Assembly: GCA_035526665.1 (NCBI GenBank)
Contig: DATLBY010000028.1
Location: forward strand, 1 to 8,808
DNA from: DATLBY01 sp035526665
GTDB lineage: Bacteria; Acidobacteriota; Terriglobia; Bryobacterales; Bryobacteraceae
Direction of reading: 5' to 3'
Length of the DNA stretch: 8,808 nucleotides
Each line of letters starts with the position of its first letter. Position 1 is the stretch's first letter. Under the pieces are notes generated by a model. The model searched no databases and was not told where the DNA came from. It saw nothing but the letters and a program-made list of their open reading frames with translations. Shown here one piece after another: positions 1 to 5,036 of this stretch. Position numbers and translations under genes: made by a program.

Positions 1-290
1 GCGGTCGCCAGGAAGTAAAGTACACCCGAGGCGAGATTCCCGACAAATCCGCCATAGTAAATCACCATGGTCAGCAGGTCGCCGTTTTGCGGATAAAACA
101 TCGCTCCCCGCATCATCAGGCCAAGCACAAACATGGCGGCCACGGACAGCATGACGAGAGCCCCGCGGTTGGTTCGCCGGAGCAACAGATGCCCAGCTCC
201 GGGCACCAGCCAGCCTAAGGCGACGACGGGGATCCAGTTGCGTACCGGCACGAGAGGGGCCTCGGCGCCTTTCAGACTCTTTTCAGCCAT
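1..290 (-). CDS. DUF6677-like small membrane protein (partial, C-terminus beyond the left edge)
   Basis: The reading frame is open from the ATG at 290..288 to the window edge, giving 96 residues of the N-terminal part. It starts MAEKSLKGAEAPLVP and continues with a hydrophobic segment, NWIPVVALGWLVPGAGHLLL (about residues 18-37). A short basic turn (LRRTNRG) follows, then a second hydrophobic segment (about 44-57, ALVMLSVAAMFVLGLM) and a third (about 74-95, MVIYYGGFVGNLASGVLYFL). The WLVPGAGHLLL-basic turn pattern is what I associate with DUF6677 and similar small membrane proteins common in Acidobacteria; that name rests on recognition only. Function is unknown. The start codon lies 33 nt after the ComEA-like gene stop on the same strand, so the two are probably co-transcribed. 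The Shine-Dalgarno is weak, which fits dependence on the upstream gene. Confidence 0.7.
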   Translation of the reverse strand, partial: MAEKSLKGAEAPLVPVRNWIPVVALGWLVPGAGHLLLRRTNRGALVMLSVAAMFVLGLMMRGAMFYPQNGDLLTMVIYYGGFVGNLASGVLYFLAT

Positions 291-323
291 TCAGCTTTGA
301 TTTTAGCACTTACGCTGCAATCG

Positions 324-668
324 CTATTTCTGCTTGGCGATGACTTTCGCTTTGATCTTCGCGTATGTGGCGGCGGGAACGACCTTTTTCGACACCAACT
401 GGTCTTTCGATTTGTAGGGCCGTCCCTCAATGATTTTCTGTGAATATGCGTCTCCAACACCGGGCAGCGCCTTCAAGTCGTCTGCGCTGGCGCTGTTCAG
501 GTCCACCAGACCTGCCTCTGTTTTTGCATCCGCTTTCGGCGCCGCTTTCGCGGTGTCAGCCTTGGCGGCTGCCGCCGGCTTTTTCGCGGGCGCCGTCTTG
601 GTGGCGGTCTGGCCAGACGCCAGGACCAGCGATGCGGCCAAAATCAAGGCCAATCTAAGAAATTTCAT
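324..668 (-). CDS. Exported helix-hairpin-helix (ComEA-type) DNA-binding protein
   Basis: A 114-residue protein. I chose the ATG at 668..666 over upstream in-frame starts because AGGAGAGCCT lies directly before it and the resulting N-terminus (MKFLRLALILAASLVLASG) is a clear signal peptide. Residues 21-50 form a low-complexity Ala/Lys/Pro/Thr linker. Residues about 54-112 form a ComEA-like domain: VDLNSASADDLKALPGVGDA, then a second hairpin around KSKDQLVSKKVVPAATYAKI. In competence systems ComEA binds incoming DNA in the periplasm. The fold alone does not prove that role, and no other competence gene is in view. The basic linker could help it bind DNA or cell wall. It has no lipobox Cys and no obvious N-terminal anchor after cleavage, so it is probably free in the periplasm. 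A DUF6677-like gene follows downstream. Confidence 0.85.
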   Translation of the reverse strand: MKFLRLALILAASLVLASGQTATKTAPAKKPAAAAKADTAKAAPKADAKTEAGLVDLNSASADDLKALPGVGDAYSQKIIEGRPYKSKDQLVSKKVVPAATYAKIKAKVIAKQK

Positions 669-724
669 AGGCTCTCCTCTGTTTGCGGTCAATCGCGTTC
701 TCCATTGTGCCACGGTTGCAAGGC

Positions 725-1303
725 ATGTGGGCGCAACCGGGTTGGCCGCGTTTGAGTCCACAGCGTGTGAGCCAATATAAACCGCTATCCAAAATCGCAA
801 CCACCAACAAACACGGGGATTGGAACGTCATCATCGAGACCCCTAAGGGCAATCGCAACAAGCTCGCCTACGATGAGGACATCGGAGTATTCCAGCTAAA
901 AGGGGTACTCCCGTCGGGCGCGGTGTTTCCCTTCGATTTCGGGTTCCTCCCCTCCACTGAGGGCGGCGATGGAGATCCTTTAGACGTCCTACTGCTGATG
1001 GACGAGCCCACCTACCCCGGAACGCTTGTCCCGTCACGCCTGCTTGGCGTCATCGAAGCCAATCAGACGGAGGACGGCAAAACGGAACGCAACGACCGGC
1101 TGATTGCCGTGGCCGCCAACTCCCGCAGGCATGGCGGCCTCCAATCCATCCAGGATCTGAATGCCCTGCTCCTGGAAGAGATCGAGCACTTCTTTACTTC
1201 TTATAATCTGATCAAAGGAAAAAGGTTTGCAGTGGTCGGCAGATCCGGCCCGGAACGGGCGCAAGAAGTCATCGCGAAAGCTCAGGAAAAATCTAGGCCT
1301 TGA
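725..1303 (+). CDS. ppa: Family I inorganic pyrophosphatase, divergent subgroup
   Basis: 192 residues from the ATG at 725. It should hydrolyse pyrophosphate to two phosphates in the cytoplasm, with Mg2+. The family signature DGDPLDV is present at residues 82-88 and supplies the metal-binding Asp triad (D82, D84, D87). The upstream VIIETPKG...NK segment (about 35-46) matches the strand carrying the conserved Glu and Lys. By eye against E. coli PPase several active-site positions differ: the two Tyr before the signature are Phe (FPFDFGF, 70-74), the Arg is replaced near LKG, and the late Asp/Lys pair reads NDR (123-125). A Tyr at 160 is kept. This looks like a recognisable PPase subgroup rather than decay. 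The start is uncertain: TTG 683, TTG 752 and GTG 767 are in frame and no site has a good Shine-Dalgarno. The stop overlaps the putative -35 of the ars promoter. Confidence 0.82.
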   Translation: MWAQPGWPRLSPQRVSQYKPLSKIATTNKHGDWNVIIETPKGNRNKLAYDEDIGVFQLKGVLPSGAVFPFDFGFLPSTEGGDGDPLDVLLLMDEPTYPGTLVPSRLLGVIEANQTEDGKTERNDRLIAVAANSRRHGGLQSIQDLNALLLEEIEHFFTSYNLIKGKRFAVVGRSGPERAQEVIAKAQEKSRP

Positions 1304-1336
1304 CTAATGTCATACTTCTATAATAATAGAAGTATG
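1300..1336 (+). promoter_or_regulatory. ars operon promoter with ArsR operator (perfect inverted repeat)
   Basis: Positions 1311-1336 are a perfect inverted repeat: arm CATACTTCTAT (1311-1321), spacer AATA, arm ATAGAAGTATG (1326-1336). It is strongly AT-rich compared with its surroundings. The repeat contains TATAAT at 1319-1324 and TAATAG at 1324-1329. A TTGACT at 1300-1305 could be the -35, at 13 nt from TATAAT (short) or 18 nt from TAATAG. The repeat is followed at once by the arsR Shine-Dalgarno AAAGGAGG (1337-1344). ArsR/SmtB repressors bind such dyads over the promoter and leave when As(III) binds. Assignment to ArsR is by position and symmetry. Confidence 0.85.
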
Positions 1337-1348
1337 AAAGGAGGCCGC

Positions 1349-1690
1349 GTGAAAAAGAACAGCGGCGATATCGTTCGCTACGCGGACATGTTCACCGCCA
1401 TGGGTACCGAGCCGCGCCTTCGCATCATGCAGCTGCTTTTGTCCGCCCATCCCAGCGGACTGGTCGTGGGGGAGATTCAGGCGGAGCTGGCGACCTCGCC
1501 ATCCACTCTCTCGCACCACCTGGAGAAACTGAAACATGAGGGGTTGGTTGAGGTGAGCCGGGAAGGAACGTTCCTCCGCTATACCGCAAACACGGATGCG
1601 CTCCAGGAACTTCTCTCATTTTTATACTCGGAATGTTGCACACGAAACAAGGCAATCGAACCGGACAGGATCATTCCGGTCTGCCGCTAA
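1349..1690 (+). CDS. arsR: ArsR/SmtB-family arsenic-responsive transcriptional repressor
   Basis: 113 residues. I chose the GTG at 1349 because AAAGGAGG sits 4 nt upstream. The in-frame ATG at 1307 would translate through the operator. A winged helix-turn-helix fills about residues 8-80: FTAMGTEPRLRIMQLLL is the first helical part, SPSTLSHHLEKLKHEGLV (50-67) is the recognition helix region, and VSREGTFLRYTAN is the wing. The C-terminal part holds SECCTRN with C96 and C97, and C112 next to the end. A C-terminal Cys pair plus a third nearby Cys resembles the Acidithiobacillus-type As(III) site (C95, C96, C102) rather than the CVC site of the plasmid R773 ArsR. It is first in a tight operon with arsM, 10 nt downstream, and should repress its own operon through the dyad at 1311-1336. 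Confidence 0.92.
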   Translation: MKKNSGDIVRYADMFTAMGTEPRLRIMQLLLSAHPSGLVVGEIQAELATSPSTLSHHLEKLKHEGLVEVSREGTFLRYTANTDALQELLSFLYSECCTRNKAIEPDRIIPVCR

Positions 1691-1700
1691 GGGGAATCAC

Positions 1701-2558
1701 ATGAGCACCAACGGCATCAAAGACATCGTAAAAGAGAAATATGGACAAGCGGCCCTGCGCGCCACCACGGGAGGAAGCTCCTGTTGCGGATCCGCGCCAT
1801 CGAGTGTCGGCTGCGTGGATCCGATTACCAGCAACCTCTACGACTCGCTGCAGAAAGACGAGTTGCCGGAGACGGCGATTCTGGCCTCCCTCGGCTGTGG
1901 GAATCCCACAGCGCTGGCGCAGCTCGACCCGGGAGATATCGTGCTGGATCTTGGATCCGGGGGCGGTATTGACGTTCTGCTCTCAGCCCGCCGCGTCGGC
2001 CCTGCCGGAAAGGCCTACGGCCTGGACATGACCGATGAGATGCTGGCGCTGGCCGAAGAGAACAAACGAAAGGCCGGCATTGAGAATGTGGAGTTCCTGA
2101 AGGGTGAGATTGAGAATATTCCCTTGCCGGATAACTCGGTTTCGGTGGTTCTCAGCAACTGCGTCATCAACCTGAGCGCCAACAAAGACCAGGTTTTGCG
2201 CGAGGCGTTCCGTGTGCTGAAGCCGGGCGGCCGCTTCGCCGTCTCCGATGTGGTGACGCGCGGAGAGATACCGGCCGAAATAAGAAAGAGTGTCCTTCTC
2301 TGGGTCGGCTGCATTGCCGGAGCGCTCTCGGAACGGGAGTACCGCGATAAGCTCGCGGCGGCCGGCTTTGAGCAAGTCGATATTGAACCCACCAGAGTCT
2401 ACAACATCGAAGACGCGCGGGAGTTCCTGGCCGGCCAGGGGATCGATGTGGAAGCCATCGCTCCCCAGGTGGAAGGTAAGTTCTATAGTGGATTCATCCG
2501 GGCCGTGAAGCCCGCCAGCGAAGAAATCTCCTGCTGCGGTTCGGCGTGTTGTGCCTGA
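1701..2558 (+). CDS. arsM: Arsenite S-adenosylmethionine methyltransferase ArsM
   Basis: 285 residues, with AAGGGG about 6 nt before the ATG. It transfers methyl groups from S-adenosylmethionine to As(III), giving methyl- and dimethylarsenicals that can become volatile. The SAM-binding Rossmann fold carries motif I VLDLGSGGGIDV (81-92), then GLDMTDEML and LKPGGRFAVSDV. Cys at 38, 66 (LGCGNP), 154 (SNCVINL) and 204 (VGCIAGA) have the same spacings as Cys44, 72, 174 and 224 of the algal CmArsM in the first and last intervals (28 and 50), so the As-binding set seems complete. The hexapeptide SCCGSA occurs twice, at 27-32 and 277-282, followed at the end by CCA, which adds six cysteines to the termini. 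It lies between arsR (10 nt) and arsC (4 nt or an overlap). Confidence 0.95.
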   Translation: MSTNGIKDIVKEKYGQAALRATTGGSSCCGSAPSSVGCVDPITSNLYDSLQKDELPETAILASLGCGNPTALAQLDPGDIVLDLGSGGGIDVLLSARRVGPAGKAYGLDMTDEMLALAEENKRKAGIENVEFLKGEIENIPLPDNSVSVVLSNCVINLSANKDQVLREAFRVLKPGGRFAVSDVVTRGEIPAEIRKSVLLWVGCIAGALSEREYRDKLAAAGFEQVDIEPTRVYNIEDAREFLAGQGIDVEAIAPQVEGKFYSGFIRAVKPASEEISCCGSACCA

Positions 2559-2562
2559 TACC

Positions 2563-3000
2563 ATGCCCGCGCGACCGCGAATCTTGATTCTATGTACCGG
2601 CAATTCGGCCAGATCCCAAATGGCGGAAGGACTGTTCCGGCAGGCAGCCGGGGACCGTTACGAGGTCTTCTCGGCCGGCACTAAGCCCGGACAGGTCCGG
2701 CCGGAGGCGATTGCCGTGATGGGCGAGATAGGGATTGACATCAGCGGCCACCGCTCCAAATCCGTGGACGAGTTCGCCGGACACGAGTTCGATGTAGTCC
2801 TGACGGTGTGCGATAACGCCAATGCGTCCTGTCCCGCGTTCCCGGGAACATCCCGTCGGCTCCACTGGCCGTTGGAAGATCCCGCGGCCGTTACCGGAAC
2901 GGAGGAGCAGCGGCAAGCGGCTTTCCGGGCGATCCGGGACCAGATTCAGAAGCGGATAACGGATTTTCTTAAAGAAGAGGAAGACTTAAGAACAGCCTGA
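2563..3000 (+). CDS. arsC: Arsenate reductase, thioredoxin-coupled ArsC
   Basis: 145 residues from ATG 2563. An in-frame GTG at 2551 would add four residues and overlap the arsM stop by 8 nt. Neither start has a clear Shine-Dalgarno, so translational coupling to arsM is likely. It reduces arsenate to arsenite in the cytoplasm using thioredoxin. The low-molecular-weight phosphatase fold is shown by the P-loop C11-TGNSAR (CX5R) followed by SQMAE. The redox relay cysteines C83 and C90 lie in TVCDNANASCPAFPG, matching C10, C82 and C89 of Staphylococcus aureus pI258 ArsC. HWPLEDPA (101-108) provides the general-acid Asp region. It is last in the arsR-arsM-arsC unit. No arsenite efflux gene follows: a convergent tRNA begins 6 nt past the stop. 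Confidence 0.95.
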   Translation: MPARPRILILCTGNSARSQMAEGLFRQAAGDRYEVFSAGTKPGQVRPEAIAVMGEIGIDISGHRSKSVDEFAGHEFDVVLTVCDNANASCPAFPGTSRRLHWPLEDPAAVTGTEEQRQAAFRAIRDQIQKRITDFLKEEEDLRTA

Positions 3001-3006
3001 GGGAGT

Positions 3007-3093
3007 TGGTGCGGATAAGAGGACTTGAACCTCCACTCCCTTGCGAGAACGTGGACCTGAACCACGCGCGTCTGCCAATTCCGCCATATCCGC
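3007..3093 (-). tRNA. tRNA-Leu (anticodon CAG), CCA encoded
   Basis: On the minus strand the acceptor GCGGATA (from 3093) pairs with TATCCGC (ending 3011), with discriminator A and an encoded CCA (3009..3007). The D-arm region is GGCGGAATTGGCAGACGC. The anticodon stem CGTGG/CCACG encloses the loop TTCAGGT, giving anticodon CAG (Leu, CUG). A long variable arm (TCTC-GCAA-GGGA) fits a class II leucine tRNA. The T stem-loop is GGAGG-TTCAAGT-CCTCT, with one G-T pair. It begins 17 nt after the phosphatase stop on the same strand and may be processed from the pdx transcript. Confidence 0.97.
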
Positions 3094-3110
3094 ACACAGT
3101 GGTAACAACT

Positions 3111-3542
3111 CTATTTTGCGCGAGCAGTGGCTCGATAGTCAAATTTCCCGGTGCGTAATTGCAGAATAAGTTGCATCACCAGCATTTCCAGCTGCGCGCA
3201 AACCTCCTGGTACACGGTTTGTGACCCGCCGATCGGATCCTTCACCTTCCAATCCAGGATGGGGACCGCTGTCTCCACTGGAAGCTTGCGGCCGCTCATA
3301 TTCACAATCAGGTCCACCCCATCCAGGCTGATATCCCGGATGCTGCGGGGAAGATGATCGCCCAGCTCGATATTTTTCTCTTTCAAAACGGTTCTGGTAA
3401 GCGGAGACGTCGAGATGGCGGGCGTTAATCCGGCGCTCCGCGCGCGAATCACGTCGGAACCATAGGCGCGCGCCAGCGCCTCAGCCATGGGGCTGCGGCA
3501 GATGTTCCCCAAACACACGAACAGGACGTTGTGCTGGCTCAT
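3111..3542 (-). CDS. Low-molecular-weight protein tyrosine phosphatase family protein
   Basis: 143 residues. The P-loop C10-LGNICR16-SPMAEA is at the N-terminus as in all low-molecular-weight phosphatases. SAGLTPAISTSPLT (36-49) follows the usual pattern, and D102-P103 in KVKDPIGGS gives the general acid, although the common DPY/DPF is DPI here. The tail is basic. It should remove phosphate from tyrosine (or Arg) residues of cytoplasmic proteins. It lacks the C82/C89 relay of ArsC (only C115 remains in the C-terminal half), so an arsenate reductase role is less likely. Its ATG overlaps the pdxT stop by 4 nt (ATGA at 3542..3539), so it is translationally coupled to pdxT. What a phosphatase does in a PLP synthase operon is not known to me. 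Confidence 0.88.
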   Translation of the reverse strand: MSQHNVLFVCLGNICRSPMAEALARAYGSDVIRARSAGLTPAISTSPLTRTVLKEKNIELGDHLPRSIRDISLDGVDLIVNMSGRKLPVETAVPILDWKVKDPIGGSQTVYQEVCAQLEMLVMQLILQLRTGKFDYRATARAK

Positions 3543-4114
3543 TCCTCAATTTTACTGAGGAAGAGTTCGTGAATGCGGGTATCTTCGGTAAGCTCGGGAT
3601 GGAAAGTAGCCACCAGGTGCCTGCCGTCTTCTACCAGGACCGGATCGCCATTGTAGCGCGCCAGCACTTTGGCGCTCTCCGGCAGGCGGCGGATGATGGG
3701 AGCACGGATGAAGACGGCCTCCATCTCGCGGCCGTCCAGGCTTCCGCCTTCCGGAGCCAGCCGCACCACCCGGCTATTCAACTGCCGGCCGTAGGCGTTC
3801 CGCTCCACGCCCATATCCAAAACCCGGAGCGATTCCTGGACCGGGTGCGAAACCTCGGAGGCGAGCAGAATTGCCCCGGCGCAGGTCCCGAAGATCGGCT
3901 TGTGGCGGCCGAATTCGCGCAGCGGCTCCTTCATGCCGGTGACATTGAGCAGATTGAGCATTGTGCTGCTCTCCCCGCCCGGAATCACCAGGCCGTCCAC
4001 CTGATTCAAATCGGCGGGAGTGCGAACCTGCATCGCCTCGGCGCCGGCACGCGCCAGCGCTTTCTGATGCGCTTCAAAATCCCCTTGCAGGGCCAGCACC
4101 CCCACTCGCTTCAT
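3539..4114 (-). CDS. pdxT: Pyridoxal 5'-phosphate synthase glutaminase subunit PdxT
   Basis: 191 residues, a class I glutamine amidotransferase that frees ammonia from glutamine and channels it to PdxS. The start MKRVGVLALQGDFEAH is typical. The oxyanion and substrate segment GGESST is at 46-51, the nucleophile C78 lies in GTCAGAILLA, NAYGRQ is at 106-111, and the catalytic H172 and E174 lie in FHPELT. Length and motif order match the family throughout. It sits 6 nt after pdxS, and its stop overlaps the phosphatase start. It works in the cytoplasm in a 12+12 PdxS/PdxT complex, as known for the family. Confidence 0.97.
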   Translation of the reverse strand: MKRVGVLALQGDFEAHQKALARAGAEAMQVRTPADLNQVDGLVIPGGESSTMLNLLNVTGMKEPLREFGRHKPIFGTCAGAILLASEVSHPVQESLRVLDMGVERNAYGRQLNSRVVRLAPEGGSLDGREMEAVFIRAPIIRRLPESAKVLARYNGDPVLVEDGRHLVATFHPELTEDTRIHELFLSKIEE

Positions 4115-4120
4115 CTCTGT

Positions 4121-5005
4121 TTACCAGCCCCTGGTCTGCATCAGCTCGCCCTCGGCGATCTTCGAGATCTCGAGGCCCGGCATCGCCATCCCCAGATCCT
4201 CGCTCGCTTCGAGCAGCTTCACGGGGTCGCGGTAGTAGGTGGCCGCCTTGACGATGGCCCGCGCACGTGCCTCCGGATCGGAGGATTTGAAAATACCGGA
4301 GCCGACAAAGACGGCCTCGGCGCCGAGCTGCATCACGAGGGCCGCGTCGGCCGGTGTGGCGATGCCGCCCGCCGAGAAGTTCGGCACCGGCAACTTGCCA
4401 TGCTCAGCCACGTATTGCACCAGCTCCAGCGGAGCCTGCAGCTTCTTTGACTCGACGATCAGCTCTTCTTTACCGAGCACGGTGAGCTGCTTCATCTCCT
4501 TCACGATCGTCCGGATGTGACGTACCGCCTCGACAATGTTGCCCGAGCCGGCCTCGCCCTTGGTGCGGATCATAGCCGCGCCTTCGGCAATACGGCGCAG
4601 CGCCTCGCCCAGATTGCGGGCTCCGCAAACGAAGGGAACGCGGAAGTCGCGTTTGTCGATGTGATGCTCTTCATCGGCCGGTGTCAGCACTTCGCTCTCA
4701 TCGATGTAATCCACCTCCAGCGCCTCCAGGATGCGCGCTTCGGTGAAGTGTCCGATCCGCGCCTTGGCCATCACGGGGATACTGACGGTCTCCATGATCT
4801 CCCGGATCTTACTAATGGGCGCCATCCGGGCAACACCGCCCTCTTTGCGAATGTCGGAGGGGACGCGCTCGAGCGCCATCACCGCCGTGGCCCCGGCCTT
4901 TTCGGCTATCACCGCCTGCTCCGCGTTAGTGACGTCCATAATGACGCCGCCCTTCAGCATTTCTGCAAGACCGACTTTGAGCCGGTATTTTTCATCCAGA
5001 TACAT
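4121..5005 (-). CDS. pdxS: Pyridoxal 5'-phosphate synthase subunit PdxS
   Basis: 294 residues, the usual length. PdxS is a TIM barrel that builds PLP from ribose 5-phosphate (or ribulose 5-phosphate), glyceraldehyde 3-phosphate and ammonia delivered by PdxT. The catalytic residues fall exactly where they do in the Bacillus subtilis enzyme: D24 in GGVIMDVTN, K81 in VMAKARIGHF, and K149 in MIRTKGEAGSGN. The phosphate-binding segments NFSAGGIATPADAA and FVGSGIFKSSDP are intact. A strong Shine-Dalgarno, GGAGGAGG, precedes the ATG at 5005. It follows pdxR by 31 nt and precedes pdxT by 6 nt on the same strand. The ribosome-binding site is much stronger than that of pdxR, which would allow more synthase than regulator from one mRNA. 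Confidence 0.98.
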   Translation of the reverse strand: MYLDEKYRLKVGLAEMLKGGVIMDVTNAEQAVIAEKAGATAVMALERVPSDIRKEGGVARMAPISKIREIMETVSIPVMAKARIGHFTEARILEALEVDYIDESEVLTPADEEHHIDKRDFRVPFVCGARNLGEALRRIAEGAAMIRTKGEAGSGNIVEAVRHIRTIVKEMKQLTVLGKEELIVESKKLQAPLELVQYVAEHGKLPVPNFSAGGIATPADAALVMQLGAEAVFVGSGIFKSSDPEARARAIVKAATYYRDPVKLLEASEDLGMAMPGLEISKIAEGELMQTRGW

Positions 5006-5036
5006 CTTGCCTCCTCCAGCAATGTCGATTAAATGC

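Noticed and set aside
430..780. A 116-codon plus-strand frame antisense to the ComEA-like gene
   Set aside because: It is the complement of a protein with a signal peptide and helix-hairpin-helix motif. Its apparent hydrophobicity comes from the complement of the Ala/Lys linker.
1983..2603. A 206-codon minus-strand frame antisense to arsM
   Set aside because: ArsM has every expected motif. The antisense product has no family resemblance.
3007..3030. The tRNA-Leu 3' end as an attachment site for an ars genomic island
   Set aside because: No integrase and no second copy of the tRNA 3' end is visible near 1300 or elsewhere in the window. The neighbouring genes look chromosomal.
3569..4450. A 293-codon plus-strand reading frame antisense to pdxT and pdxS
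   Set aside because: The opposite strand codes for two fully conserved enzymes with all catalytic residues. The plus-strand product is rich in His, Arg and Gln, with no recognisable domain. It is a GC-driven shadow frame.
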